Assembly (NCBI RefSeq): GCF_002532045.1
Contig: NZ_NWTG01000004.1
Location: 310,001 to 374,000, forward strand
Length of the DNA stretch: 64,000 nucleotides
Source of the DNA: Bradyrhizobium sp. C9
Lineage (GTDB): Bacteria > Pseudomonadota > Alphaproteobacteria > Rhizobiales > Xanthobacteraceae
Reading direction: 5' to 3'
Positions within the stretch are counted from its first letter, which is position 1, and every line of letters starts with the position of its first letter. The position numbers and the translations under genes are program-made. The notes under the pieces are model-generated. The model had not been told where the DNA came from. It ran no database searches and saw only the letters and a list, made by a program, of their open reading frames with translations. This document shows, piece after piece, positions 39,211 to 48,082 of the stretch.

Positions 39211-39612
39211 CTATTGCGGATGCTTGGCCAGGTCCTGCTCGCTCAGGTTCCAGTCCTGCCAGAGCTGCAAGGCGCCGATCATGGCGACCAGCCCGCCGAG
39301 CAGGATGTGCCAGAGTTGCAGCGTCTGGTCTTCCGCATAGCCGAAGATGTTGGGCGATGCGATCAGCCAGAGGCCGAGCGCGATGCTCGCCACCTCCTCC
39401 CAGCGATGCAGCGCGACATATTCGAGCTGGGCGAGGCCCAGCACGAGCATGCCGACCACGAAGCTGTTGAGCACCAGGTGACTGCGCTCGACGTCGACGA
39501 CGTCGCTGACCTGCATCGGAAACCAGGGCGAGACCATGATCAACACGCCGAGCAGCATGCCGAGCCAGTCCTCCCAGGGGCGGTGTGTGCCGAAGAAACG
39601 ATTGTCCGACAT
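39211..39612 (-). CDS. SPW-repeat membrane protein
   Basis: 133 residues from ATG 39612, with AGGAGG 8 bases upstream. Four membrane helices: WLGMLLGVLIMVSPWFP, FVVGMLVLGLAQLEYVAL, ASIALGLWLIASPNIFG and LLGGLVAMIGALQLWQDWN. The paired SPW/SP motifs mark the SPW-repeat family, which has no known function. The N-terminal SDNRFFGTHRPWEDW is cytosolic. Transcribed alone. Confidence 0.78.
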   Translation of the reverse strand: MSDNRFFGTHRPWEDWLGMLLGVLIMVSPWFPMQVSDVVDVERSHLVLNSFVVGMLVLGLAQLEYVALHRWEEVASIALGLWLIASPNIFGYAEDQTLQLWHILLGGLVAMIGALQLWQDWNLSEQDLAKHPQ

Positions 39613-39796
39613 GACGAACCTCCTTGCGACAAGGGGCATACGTCAGCGGCCGGCCTCACCACTCGGTACCAGACGACCATTGGGCCGCATCCGGGGCGTA
39701 TGTCTGGGATCAAGCCTAATCGAATTGCATCGGCCCGCAAGGCCCGATCCGCGTATGTGCGATGCGGCAGGCTACGATGGCCGTGGGCGTCGCGGG

Positions 39797-40735
39797 TCAG
39801 CCGCCGAGCCGCGCCAGTGCCTCCTTGGCGGTCTTCAGGTCCGGCTGCAGCTCGAGCGCCCTGCGAAGATCGGATGCGGCGCCCTTCTTGTCGCCGAGCC
39901 GCAGCTTGGCCTGGCCGCGGTTGTTCCAGGAATTGACGTCGGCGGGATCGTATTGCAGCGCCTTGTCGTAGTCGGCGATCCCGCCCTTGTTGTCGCCCTG
40001 AAACAGCCGCATCAGGCCGCGGTTGCGCCAGCCGCGCGCATCGGTCGGCGCAAGCTTCGTGGCCTCGCCGTAGTCGGCGGCGGCGCGGTCGAGCTGCTCG
40101 GCATCGCGGTAGACATTGCCGCGGTTGATGTAGGCGAGGACGTTGGGATCGAGCTTGATCTCGGTGGTGAAGTCGGCGATCGCGTGCGCCGCGTCGCGCT
40201 TGCGGTAGTAGACGAAGCCGCGATTGCCATAGGCGGTGGAGAGTTCTGGATTGTACTTGATGGCGAGGCTGAGATCGGCCAGCGCACGGTCGAGATCGCC
40301 CTTGTTGAGCCAGGCGTCGCCGCGATTGTTGTAGGCCATCGCAAACGCCGGATCGATCCGGATCGCCTCGTCGTAGTCGGCGATGGCATGATCGAGATCC
40401 TGCTTGAAGGCGTAGACGCGGCCGCGATTGGTGTAGGCGCAGGCAAAGGCGGGATCGAGCTTGATCGCCTCGTTGAGGTCGGCAAGCGCGGCGTCGAATT
40501 CGTGCTTTTCGGTCAGTCCGTGGCCGCGGTTGCAATAGGCCCCGGCCAGCCGCCTGCCGCTCTGGGTCTTGCCGTCGATCACCACCGTGCAGGCGGTGAC
40601 GCGGTCGCTTGGGGCCGTCGTGGCGCCAATGCAGGTCTGCCAGCTCGGATCGTCCCCGGCGGCGGCTCGCGGAGGGTTTGGCAGCGTCAGCGCTGCGCCG
40701 AGCAATCCGGCGGTCAACCAGGCAAGAATGCGCAT
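39797..40735 (-). CDS. exported tetratricopeptide-repeat protein
   Basis: 312 residues from ATG 40735 with a signal peptide (LAWLTAGLLGAALTLPNPP). About seven TPR units follow. They have the pattern of Asn/Arg-Gly at the helix turn and ADYDEAIRIDPAFAMAYNNR in the centre, with further copies TNRGRVYAFKQDLDHAIADY and WNNRGQAKLRLGDKKGAASD. Two Cys, in WQTCIGA and VTACTVV, precede the repeats. Such periplasmic TPR proteins act as scaffolds. The partner is unknown; it is transcribed alone. Confidence 0.85.
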   Translation of the reverse strand: MRILAWLTAGLLGAALTLPNPPRAAAGDDPSWQTCIGATTAPSDRVTACTVVIDGKTQSGRRLAGAYCNRGHGLTEKHEFDAALADLNEAIKLDPAFACAYTNRGRVYAFKQDLDHAIADYDEAIRIDPAFAMAYNNRGDAWLNKGDLDRALADLSLAIKYNPELSTAYGNRGFVYYRKRDAAHAIADFTTEIKLDPNVLAYINRGNVYRDAEQLDRAAADYGEATKLAPTDARGWRNRGLMRLFQGDNKGGIADYDKALQYDPADVNSWNNRGQAKLRLGDKKGAASDLRRALELQPDLKTAKEALARLGG

Positions 40736-40835
40736 ATCGTCAATCCACAAATGCCAATTTGCGGGTTGGTCGCGGCTTTGCACCGGCGGGTTCACGGGCT
40801 TAGATCAGGGCAGGTGAATCAACCGGGATTTTGCG

Positions 40836-41108
40836 ATGGCTGCCGTCCGCGACAACAAGGCCGAAAGGCGTTTCGAACTCGACACCGCGGGCGGCACAGC
40901 CTTTGCGAATTACCGGCAGACACCCTCGGCCATCATCATCACCCATACCGAGACACCGCGCGCCCTGCGCGGCCGCGGCATCGCGTCGGAGCTGGTCAAG
41001 GGCGCGCTGGAGCTGATCCGCGCCGACGGCCGCAAGGTGATCGCCGGCTGCGGCTTTGTGGTGGACTATCTCGACAAGCATCCGGAATTTGCGGACCTTG
41101 CCGGATAG
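40836..41108 (+). CDS. small GNAT-type N-acetyltransferase (YjdJ-like)
   Basis: 90 residues. The compact GNAT fold of the Acetyltransf_CG type: acetyl-CoA loop RALRGRGIASELVKGAL and a preceding beta strand AIIITHTETP, ending VIAGCGFVVDYLDKHPEFAD. The size and the C-terminal YLDKHPEFADL motif match the YjdJ/NATD1 subgroup. The acceptor is unknown. Lone gene between the TPR and FAH genes. Confidence 0.88.
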   Translation: MAAVRDNKAERRFELDTAGGTAFANYRQTPSAIIITHTETPRALRGRGIASELVKGALELIRADGRKVIAGCGFVVDYLDKHPEFADLAG

Positions 41109-41122
41109 CGCCCTGCCCGGCG

Positions 41123-41962
41123 TCAAACGATCTTGATCGACATGTCAGGCAAGCCCTCGAGCTTGCACAGCAGCACGTCGCCCTTGACCACCGGGCCAAC
41201 GTTTTCCGGCGTTCCGGAATAGATGATGTCGCCGGCCTTCAGCTCGAATGCCTCGGAGAGCTTTGCGATCTGCTCGGCGACGCTCCAGATCATGTTCTTC
41301 AGATCCGAGCTCTGCCGCACCGTGCCGTTGACCGCGAGCGAGATCGCGCCCTTGGTGAAATGGCCGGTCTTGTCAGCCGGATGGATCGGCCCGAGCACCG
41401 CCGCATGGTCGAAGCTCTTGCCGATCTCCCACGGCTTCTTCTCCGCGGCCATGCCGTTCTGCAAATCGCGCCGCGTCATGTCGAGGCCGAGCGCGTAGCC
41501 GTAGACGTGATCGAGCGCCTTGTCGGCGGGGATGTTGGTGCCGCCGGACTTCAGTGCGGCGACCAGCTCGACCTCATGGTGATAGTTCTTGGTCAGCGAC
41601 GGATAGGGATGATCGGCGACCGTGCCGATCGCAACGTTCTGGATCGCATCGGTCGGCTTCTGGAAGAAGAACGGCGGCTCGCGGGTCGGATCGGAGCCGC
41701 GCTCGATGGCGTGCGCGGCGTAGTTGCGGCCGATGCAGTAGATGCGGCGGACCTGGAACACCTCGGCGGCGCCAATGATCGGGATCGTCACGGCCGGGAC
41801 CGGAAACAGCGCCTTCGGCGCGGCCTCGGCGTGGACCGGAAGAGGTTGCACAGCTGCGCCGGCCAGTGCGAGGGCGCCGGTCGCAAGCACCGTCCGGCGA
41901 TCGAGATCCGTCACGAGAGTTTTCATGGGAGTTGTCTTGGGGGTTTTCTTGGGAGTTTTCAT
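41123..41962 (-). CDS. fumarylacetoacetate-hydrolase-family protein with Tat-type signal
   Basis: 279 residues from ATG 41962, behind AAGAAGGAG. The FAH core is clear: CIGRNYAAHAIERGSDPTRE, FFQKPTDAIQNVAIG, KNYHHEVELVAAL (metal-binding Glu region) and IIYSGTPENVGPV. Before it stands LDRRTVLATGALALAGAA, a twin-arginine (RR-T-V-L) signal pattern. FAH enzymes are cytosolic in nearly all known cases, so export by the Tat path would be unusual. Four short tandem units of KTP/KTL type (12-base repeats) open the coding region. Confidence 0.82.
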   Translation of the reverse strand: MKTPKKTPKTTPMKTLVTDLDRRTVLATGALALAGAAVQPLPVHAEAAPKALFPVPAVTIPIIGAAEVFQVRRIYCIGRNYAAHAIERGSDPTREPPFFFQKPTDAIQNVAIGTVADHPYPSLTKNYHHEVELVAALKSGGTNIPADKALDHVYGYALGLDMTRRDLQNGMAAEKKPWEIGKSFDHAAVLGPIHPADKTGHFTKGAISLAVNGTVRQSSDLKNMIWSVAEQIAKLSEAFELKAGDIIYSGTPENVGPVVKGDVLLCKLEGLPDMSIKIV

Positions 41963-42064
41963 GGGCGTTCTCCTTCTTGTCCGCCGATCTATAGATGCTC
42001 GCCGGTTCATGAAAAAGGGCCCGCGCTGGCGCGGGCCCCGGCCGCGTGCGGGATGATGATCCCG

Positions 42065-42478
42065 TCAGTGCTTGATATCGGGGGGCAGCTTGCCGCCATT
42101 GGCCGCGAGCTTGGTCATCACCTGCTTGTGCAGCCAGATGTTCATGCTGGCGGAATCGTTGGTGTCTCCGGTGTAGCCGAGCTCCTTGGCGAGCTCCTTG
42201 CGCGCCGACAGGCTGGAGTCGATGTCGAGCGCCTTCATCAGGTCGACGATCGAGGTCCGCCACTCGAGCTTCTCGCCTTTTGCGGCAACGGCCTTGTCGA
42301 GGATCGGGGCAACGTCAACGGACTGCGCGGGCGCGGCGCCAGCGGGTACCGCGGCGGGAGACGGCGATGCGCTACCGGATACACCGGCGGGAGCTGCGCT
42401 CGTGGCCGTTCCGCCGGCGGGCGCGGCGCTGGCGCTGCTGCCGAAGATCGCGCCCATGATTTTTCCGAAAATGCTCAT
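42065..42478 (-). CDS. DUF3597-domain protein
   Basis: 137 residues from ATG 42478. After a short MSIFGKIMGAIFG start and an Ala/Pro/Gly-rich linker of about 45 residues, the DUF3597 domain runs VDVAPILDKAVAAKGEKLEW, then SIVDLMKALDIDSSLSARKE and LAKELGYTGDTND. DUF3597 is a helical-bundle domain found mainly in rhizobia and other alphaproteobacteria with no known function. It is transcribed alone, divergent from the DUF2189 gene. Confidence 0.85.
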   Translation of the reverse strand: MSIFGKIMGAIFGSSASAAPAGGTATSAAPAGVSGSASPSPAAVPAGAAPAQSVDVAPILDKAVAAKGEKLEWRTSIVDLMKALDIDSSLSARKELAKELGYTGDTNDSASMNIWLHKQVMTKLAANGGKLPPDIKH

Positions 42479-42766
42479 CGTTCGCTCCCAAGAGAGTTGA
42501 GATGTGAAGGCCACACGGCAATGCGCCGGCTGACCGAGGTCGCAGTTCAAGTGTATCGCCCCCTCAATACCTTGCCAATGCGACATTCACCTAAGCGTGA
42601 GTGCTTTTGCCGCGGTTTGGGAGTACCCTTGCTGCACAGTTCGCGACACGGCCAGTTCCCTGCTTTGTCTTTCGCGTCTGGCTTGCTCGTGATCGCTTCG
42701 AGAGGCGGTACGTTTGTGCCCGCGCACCGGGCGCAGAATGCGCCCGCCCAGAGGGAGACAACGACC

Positions 42767-43678
42767 ATGGCCACTCCATACCAAGGCAATGTCACAGGGA
42801 TGACGCAGAGCGGACAAGGCGCCGCATCTGCGCCGATCATCCGCACCATCGGCCTGTCCGATTTGCACCAAGCGCTGCGTCTCGGCTGGGAAGACTTCAA
42901 GGCAGTACCAAGCCACGCCATCATCCTCTGTCTGATCTATCCGGTGCTCGGCATCGTGCTTGCGCGCACCGTGCACGGCTATTCCGTGCTGCCCCTGCTG
43001 TTTCCGCTGGCCGCGGGCTTTGCCCTGCTCGGCCCGTTCGCCGCGATCGGCCTCTACGAGATGAGCCGCCGCCGCGAGGACGGCGGTGAGGCATCCGCGT
43101 GGGACGCCATGCAGGTATTCCGCTCGCCGTCATTCGGCGCGATGCTCGGGGTCGGAACGTTGTTGTTCGCACTGTTCGTGACCTGGATCGCAACCGCACA
43201 GGCGATCTACGCCGCGGTGTTCGGCTATGCGGTTGCGGCCGACATTCCCGATTTTGCCACGCGCGTGCTGACCACATCGCAAGGCTGGTGGTTGATCGTG
43301 GTCGGCTGCAGCGTCGGCTTTCTGTTCGCGCTCGTCGCGCTTTGCATCAGCGTGGTCGCCTTCCCGATGATGCTCGACCGCCAGGCAAGCGCCGGCGAAG
43401 CCATGGTGACGTCGATGCGCGCTGTCGCACAGAACCCGGTGCCGATGGCGGCCTGGGGCCTGATCGTCGCGGTGTTACTGGTGCTCGGCACGATCCCGTT
43501 CTTCCTCGGGCTTGCCGTCGTGATCCCCCTGCTCGGTCACGCCACCTGGCACCTCTATCGCGAGGTCATCGTCAAGGATCCGAACGCACGGCCGGTGATC
43601 CCCGAGCCGCGCGAGCGCAAGCCCGCCGCCGACTTCCCGGCCAACCTGTTCCCGTGGCGGCGCAGCGATCGCGGATGA
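42767..43678 (+). CDS. DUF2189 integral membrane protein
   Basis: 303 residues from ATG 42767, with GAGGGAGA 13 bases upstream. Six or more membrane segments are visible, in order: AIILCLIYPVLGIVLARTVH, VLPLLFPLAAGFALLGPFAA, GVGTLLFALFVTWIATAQAI, GWWLIVVGCSVGFLFALVAL, AWGLIVAVLLVLGTIPFFLG and LGHATWHLYREVIVKDPNAR. The last two carry the family's helical end. DUF2189 has no assigned role. A terminator follows. The frame is open for over 3 kb upstream on this strand, but that part lies antisense to five genes and is not coding. Confidence 0.85.
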   Translation: MATPYQGNVTGMTQSGQGAASAPIIRTIGLSDLHQALRLGWEDFKAVPSHAIILCLIYPVLGIVLARTVHGYSVLPLLFPLAAGFALLGPFAAIGLYEMSRRREDGGEASAWDAMQVFRSPSFGAMLGVGTLLFALFVTWIATAQAIYAAVFGYAVAADIPDFATRVLTTSQGWWLIVVGCSVGFLFALVALCISVVAFPMMLDRQASAGEAMVTSMRAVAQNPVPMAAWGLIVAVLLVLGTIPFFLGLAVVIPLLGHATWHLYREVIVKDPNARPVIPEPRERKPAADFPANLFPWRRSDRG

Positions 43679-43712
43679 GCGACCGTTAACCCGAACTCGT
43701 AAACCCCAAAGC

Positions 43713-43744
43713 AACCGCCGGCCGATTATATTCGGCCGGCGGTT
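43713..43744 (+). terminator. strong terminator after DUF2189 gene
   Basis: AACCGCCGGCCGA / TCGGCCGGCGGTT, a 13-bp perfect stem with a 6-base loop, followed by TTGTCGTT. Confidence 0.85.
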
Positions 43745-43911
43745 TGTCGTTCCGGATCGTCAAATGGGTGTGAAGTTGGCGTGGCATTTGCAGCACGGCC
43801 TGAGATAGACAGCTCGATCACGAGCCATGTTTTGGCCGCTGTTGCCGCGAACATACCCGCCGGGTTTCGCGACCAATCGATGACATCGCAGACGCCGGAG
43901 TGCAATTGCCT

Positions 43912-44727
43912 ATGACCTCGCGCTTTTCCTTTCACACGCTCGCCGTCGGGGCGTGGCTCCTGACCTCGACCGCGTCTGTGCTCGCCGCCCAATGCGGCAC
44001 GGGCACGTTCGAGTCCTGGCTCGACGACTTCAAGAAAGAGGCTGTGACCAAGGGCATTTCGCAGAACGCGATCCAGGCCGGGTTGAATGGCGTCACGCAG
44101 GACAAGGCGATCCTGGCGCGCGACCATTCGCAGCAGGTGTTCAGCCAGACCTTCGAGCAGTTCTCGGGTCGTATGGTGCCGCCGCGGCTCAATCGCGGCT
44201 CCGACATGATGAAGCGCTACGGCTCGGTGCTGTCGCGGATCGAGGAAGCCTACGGCGTGCCCGGCGAAATCCTGGTCGCGATCTGGGGGCTGGAGACCGA
44301 TTTCGGCGTCAACACCGGCAAGTTTCCCACCATGCGCTCGCTGGCGACGCTGGCCTATGATTGCCGCCGCTCCGACATGTTCAAGGCCGAGCTGATGGAT
44401 GCGTTGCGCATCGTCGAGCGTGGCGACCTCTCGCCGCAGGAGATGCGCGGCGCCTGGGCCGGCGAGATCGGCCAGACCCAGTTCATGCCGTCATCCTACA
44501 TCAAGTTCGCGGTCGACTTCGACGGCAACGGCAAACGTGACCTTTTGCACAACGTGCCTGACGTGCTGGCCTCGACGGCGAACTTCCTGAAGAGCTACGG
44601 CTGGAAGAAGGGCAAGGGCTGGGAGCCCGGCAGCGAGAATTTCGCGGTCATCCAGCAGTGGAACAAGAGCGAGGTGTACGCCAAGACGATCGGCTACTTC
44701 GCGACCCAGCTTGCCAAAGCGCCATAA
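43912..44727 (+). CDS. lytic murein transglycosylase (MltB-type)
   Basis: 271 residues from ATG 43912, with GGAG 11 bases upstream. A signal peptide ends near SVLAAQ. The SLT_2/MltB core is clear: LSRIEEAYGVPGEILVAIWG then LETDFGVNTGKFPTMRSLAT with the catalytic Glu in LETDFG, GQTQFMPSSYIKFAVDFDGN, and VPDVLASTANFLKSYGWKKG. It cleaves peptidoglycan glycan strands to 1,6-anhydro products in the periplasm. It lacks the C-terminal PG_binding domain of some relatives. Its 3' end and following terminator are echoed in a diverged fragment at 48205-48246. Confidence 0.9.
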   Translation: MTSRFSFHTLAVGAWLLTSTASVLAAQCGTGTFESWLDDFKKEAVTKGISQNAIQAGLNGVTQDKAILARDHSQQVFSQTFEQFSGRMVPPRLNRGSDMMKRYGSVLSRIEEAYGVPGEILVAIWGLETDFGVNTGKFPTMRSLATLAYDCRRSDMFKAELMDALRIVERGDLSPQEMRGAWAGEIGQTQFMPSSYIKFAVDFDGNGKRDLLHNVPDVLASTANFLKSYGWKKGKGWEPGSENFAVIQQWNKSEVYAKTIGYFATQLAKAP

Positions 44728-44740
44728 GGTCCGTCAAAGC

Positions 44741-44763
44741 GCCGATTGCCCCAGGCAATTGGC
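44741..44763. terminator. hairpin after mltB gene (degenerate copy)
   Basis: GCCGATTGCC / GGCAATTGGC with loop CCA, one imperfect pair. It matches, with one change, the perfect hairpin at 48344-48374. Confidence 0.7.
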
Positions 44764-44870
44764 CTTTGTCGCCGCGATCAACGATTTCCTTCGCGATGCT
44801 GGCGCGAGTGGCCCCTGCCAGAGGGGTGCCGCAGGCCTCCATCTTGCCGTTCAGCATCGCCGACCCAGCC
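44747..44870 (-). pseudogene. fragment of a small secreted-protein gene (cf. 48392-48667)
   Basis: Read leftward, the segment encodes AMLNGKMEACGTPLAGATRA and SIAKE. The C-terminal end of the intact small secreted protein at 48392-48667 reads AMLNNKWGACGAHLSKAAEE then SMAK. The nucleotide alignment continues through the shared hairpin. The 5' part of the gene, with its signal peptide, is missing and the frame continues past the normal stop. It lies directly behind mltB, exactly where the intact gene would be expected. Confidence 0.6.
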
Positions 44871-44905
44871 ACTATCGTGACGGTATGCCGTTGAAGCGTT
44901 TGCCG

Positions 44906-45883
44906 TCAGCTGCGCAGCGATGCGGCGCGGATGTCCGACGGCGTTGCGCCATAAAACCGGCGAAACGTCCGATTGAAGTAGGATAGATCGCCGAATCCCG
45001 ATTCAAACGCGATCGTGCCGATGGTGCTGTCGCTCCGGACCGGGTCCGTCAAGAGGCGATGCGCGTGCGCCAGGCGCTGAGCCAGCACGAATTCCGAGAA
45101 CGTCGTGTCCACCCTTTCGAACAGTCTTTGGATATAGCGCGGCGCGAGCCGCAGGCGCGCCGCCACGGCGAGCAAGGTCAGATCGCCGTAGCTGAGATTC
45201 TCAGAGATGTCGGCCTTGACCGCGGCGAACCGCGCGGCCGCCAGCCCTCGATCTTCTGCGACGGCCGTCCCATCCGGATTCGCGCCGACGACCAGCGACC
45301 CAAGGTCGACCAAATGGGTGACCACTGCGTCGAGTAGTCCGGGTGTCGAAAGACGATATCCCTCGTCCAGTTTCCGAAGGTAAAGCGCGAGCAACCGCAG
45401 TGCTTCCGTGTTCGGTGGCAATCCGCGCATGAGTACGTCGTCGAGATTGGAGACCAGCGGCGCGAGCGCCTTGCGGGGTAGCCTGAGGCCGATGAAGCGG
45501 GTTGGCAATTGTGGGAGGACGGCCATGCGGCCGACTTCCGCGCTGGACATCAGCACGGCTTCACCCGGGCCGATCTTGACCTCGCGACCACGTTGCGATG
45601 CGTTCATGCTGCCGCTTGTTGCGATCGTCAGAACGAGGTCGTCAGTGCCGTCGAGCAGTTCGCGCGGCCTTACGACCCGTAGGTTGGTGCACGCCCAGGA
45701 GCCGGTGCCAAGGCCGGGCAACTCACGCAACCTTGCTTCGGCATGGAATGCACCTTCGATCAGCGGCTCCGGCTCGAGCTTCATGACCAGCCGTCCGACC
45801 TGTTCCCGGAAGATCGCCAATCGATCTCGTTCGCCCCAATCAGCGGTCGAGAACCGAAATTCGATGACGTCTTTCTGCTTCAT
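44906..45883 (-). CDS. AraC-family transcriptional regulator, paralog A
   Basis: 325 residues from ATG 45883 (the frame continues upstream without support). An N-terminal AraC_binding_2-type domain precedes the C-terminal double helix-turn-helix: LTLLAVAARLRLAPRYIQRL, then IGTIAFESGFGDLSYFNRTF and RRFYGATPSDIR. The second helix-turn-helix motif is the canonical AraC signature. The effector is unknown. It shares layout and C-terminal sequence with the second AraC gene at 47021-48082, which runs the other way. Confidence 0.88.
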   Translation of the reverse strand: MKQKDVIEFRFSTADWGERDRLAIFREQVGRLVMKLEPEPLIEGAFHAEARLRELPGLGTGSWACTNLRVVRPRELLDGTDDLVLTIATSGSMNASQRGREVKIGPGEAVLMSSAEVGRMAVLPQLPTRFIGLRLPRKALAPLVSNLDDVLMRGLPPNTEALRLLALYLRKLDEGYRLSTPGLLDAVVTHLVDLGSLVVGANPDGTAVAEDRGLAAARFAAVKADISENLSYGDLTLLAVAARLRLAPRYIQRLFERVDTTFSEFVLAQRLAHAHRLLTDPVRSDSTIGTIAFESGFGDLSYFNRTFRRFYGATPSDIRAASLRS

Positions 45884-46078
45884 TGTCGTCGGCTCATCCT
45901 CGTGGACGCGGGATGCGGCCGGGTATGGGCGGCTGATTTGTGGCAGCCCGACAGCACCTTTCTCCTGCCGCAAGGCACGAACGTTTGCTTCTGCAAGATA
46001 GGCGCAAATTCCTGTCATCTGGCCGGCGACCAACCTTGCCCGCTCGATCGGGATGGATGTTGCGGTTACAGCGAGCGG

Positions 46079-46504
46079 TCAGAACGATGCGCAAGTGGTC
46101 GAGAGCGTGAGGCCAACCGACTGTTGATGAAAGCGCTGCCGGTACGCGGTGCTGATCTGCGTCAGGCGTGCCAAGGTCTCCGGGGTCTCGGCAGCGATGA
46201 TGCGCACGACAAAGGATGGCTCGCGTGTGATCCGGCCGGTGTCCGGGTCGCGCCACTGACCGAAGGCCCTGAGCTGGGTCAATCCATCCGGAAAGCGCGG
46301 TGTCACCTCCTTCAGAAGGAAGTCCGACCACTGGGCGTCCGATACGCGGCCATGTCCGGCAATCCGACGTCCAAACAGCAGTTCGGCCTGCGTCATCGAC
46401 TTGCCATTGATCAGCTGGCAGGACGTTGCTGCACTTTCGGCAGAAGATGCGTTAGTTCCCGCAACGAGGACAAGCCACGCCGCAGCCAGGATCACTGCGC
46501 GCAT
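46079..46504 (-). CDS. exported DUF3574 protein
   Basis: 141 residues with a signal peptide (ILAAAWLVLVAGTNASSA). The DUF3574 core reads AELLFGRRIAGHGRVSDAQW, DFLLKEVTPRFPDGLTQLRA and FGQWRDPDTGRITREPSFVV, with three Cys overall. The family is secreted and has no known activity. It lies between the two AraC genes; a small hydrophobic ORF overlaps its start by 13 bases and could be co-translated. Confidence 0.85.
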   Translation of the reverse strand: MRAVILAAAWLVLVAGTNASSAESAATSCQLINGKSMTQAELLFGRRIAGHGRVSDAQWSDFLLKEVTPRFPDGLTQLRAFGQWRDPDTGRITREPSFVVRIIAAETPETLARLTQISTAYRQRFHQQSVGLTLSTTCASF

Positions 46505-46617
46505 GAAGTTCGAACTGTGAGCTTTGCGACCGGCAACGGCTTGGGTTTTGCGGTCCGGGCGATCCAGGCAAACAGGATCATTTCGAGGAACACAGCCAGG
46601 ACGCGGATGATACCCAT
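46492..46617 (-). CDS. possible 41-residue membrane peptide
   Basis: From ATG 46617: MGIIRVLAVFLEMILFAWIA, one membrane helix, then a basic tail (RTAKPKPLPVAKLTVRTSCA). A GTG at 46674 in frame would add 19 residues. Its end overlaps the start of the DUF3574 gene by 13 bases, compatible with translational coupling. No homolog was recognised. Confidence 0.35.
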   Translation of the reverse strand: MGIIRVLAVFLEMILFAWIARTAKPKPLPVAKLTVRTSCAQ

Positions 46618-47020
46618 GGCAAGCCTGACATCGCCGGGCGGGATTTCAACACGCAAAAGTAGTGCTAAAATCACTTAATATCCTTCTGCGAGCGAACCAA
46701 TCTTGCGCTATGGGTTTTAGCGACTTGTCCGCCCGCCGGCTTGGACAGGCGCGACAACCCATTGGATGAAAGCGACCTAGCGGGTCGGTATTTCCCAAGT
46801 TTTGTATACGTTTCGGCCAATGGGACGTGCGGTCCACCTCGGACTGCAATTGCCGCAGGGGCGAACCACGGATGGAACATACCTAGGGCGCTTTGACACA
46901 GCCGAGTCATTGGCTAGAAGCCCCCTGCGTCGCGTGCGGTTTTTACCGCCGGACCGGGTCGCCTTGGTGAACCTGACGCGGCAATCCGGCGACACCTATT
47001 GCGACAGCCTGAGCTTCCCG
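46618..47020. other. gap between divergent DUF3574 and AraC paralog B genes
   Basis: 403 bases. The open frame feeding AraC paralog B runs through it from 46802, but that extension (Arg/Gly-rich, no domain) is unlikely to be translated. No clear promoter or repeat was identified. Confidence 0.35.
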
Positions 47021-48082
47021 ATGACCTCGACGGCCGACGACGTTGCACTTTCCCGGTTTTCCCTGGAAGATTTTGCCGAGCAGGACCGCATGGCCGCATG
47101 GCGTGATCTGTACGGCCGGCTGGTGCTGAATGCCGACCTCACTCCACTGCCGGATCATTCCTTGCATGCGGACGTGACTGTGCGGATGCTGCCCAGTCTG
47201 TCCATCACGTCGGCCAGCATGTCGGCATTTCGCTACGAGCGAGGTGCGGAACAGCTGGCGGATGGCAACGACGGGCTTGTTCTGGTGATGGGTTCGCACG
47301 ATGCCATGATGGTGCAGCGTGGACGCGAGGTCACGTGGAGCGCCGGCGATGCGCTGTTGGTCAGCTCGGCGGATCCGGCCGCGATGGTCTGCCCTGCCCC
47401 GGCGAAGATCCTGTGCCTTCACGTTCCACGGCAGGCGCTGGCGCCACTGGTGAGCAGCGTCGATTCCTCCGTGATGCAGCCTATTGCGTGCTCCACAGAA
47501 GCGTTGAAATTGTTGATGAACTATGTTGGAGCCCTGCAGGAGGATTATGCGCTTGCCACGCCTCAGCTACGGCACCACGTGGCCTCGCATGTGCACGATC
47601 TGATCGCTGTGGCGCTCGGCGCAACGAGAGATGCCGCGGCTCTTGCCCATGGGCGGGGCATCCGCGCAGCGCGGCTGCGTGCCATCAAGGCCGACATCAT
47701 CGACCATCTCAATCATGGCAGTCTCACGGTTGCGACTGTAGCGCGGCGGCACGGCGTCACTCCGCGCCAAGTGCAACGAATGTTTGAAGCCGACGGGACC
47801 ACATTTTCACAATTCGTGCTTGGGCGCCGTCTCGCACGCGCGCATCGATTGCTCGTCAATCCGCGCTACGCCGATCGGCCTGTGAGCGCGGTCGCCTTTG
47901 AGGTCGGTTTCGGCGACGTGTCCTATTTCAACCGCACCTTTCGCCGGCAATACGGGGCGCCCCCCTCGGATGTGCGGGAATCGGCGCGAAGAGGACTGAT
48001 CATCGGCACTCTATCCAGAGCAAGAGAAGGGCATTCGATCGGGGCGCCCGCGCGGCGCGATCCCGTCCGCCCGCCGGAATAG
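47021..48082 (+). CDS. AraC-family transcriptional regulator, paralog B
   Basis: 353 residues from ATG 47021. An N-terminal AraC_binding_2-like domain (FSLEDFAEQDRMAAWRDLYG) precedes the DNA-binding part: LTVATVARRHGVTPRQVQRM, VSAVAFEVGFGDVSYFNRTF and RRQYGAPPSDVR. A basic tail of about 30 residues follows the usual end. It is a paralog of the gene at 44906-45883; the two share the SYFNRTFRR signature. The ligand is unknown. Its 3' end is followed by the degraded mltB fragment. Confidence 0.87.
   Translation: MTSTADDVALSRFSLEDFAEQDRMAAWRDLYGRLVLNADLTPLPDHSLHADVTVRMLPSLSITSASMSAFRYERGAEQLADGNDGLVLVMGSHDAMMVQRGREVTWSAGDALLVSSADPAAMVCPAPAKILCLHVPRQALAPLVSSVDSSVMQPIACSTEALKLLMNYVGALQEDYALATPQLRHHVASHVHDLIAVALGATRDAAALAHGRGIRAARLRAIKADIIDHLNHGSLTVATVARRHGVTPRQVQRMFEADGTTFSQFVLGRRLARAHRLLVNPRYADRPVSAVAFEVGFGDVSYFNRTFRRQYGAPPSDVRESARRGLIIGTLSRAREGHSIGAPARRDPVRPPE

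Noticed and set aside
39536..42766. An open frame over 4 kb on the + strand leading into the DUF2189 gene
   Set aside because: It lies antisense to the TPR, FAH and DUF3597 genes and others, has no domain, and only its last 303 codons match a family; long antisense frames are common in GC-rich genomes.
44648..44872. Complete small ORF on the minus strand behind mltB
   Set aside because: Only part of it matches the intact small secreted protein; it lacks the signal peptide and runs into antisense mltB, so it is treated as a remnant.
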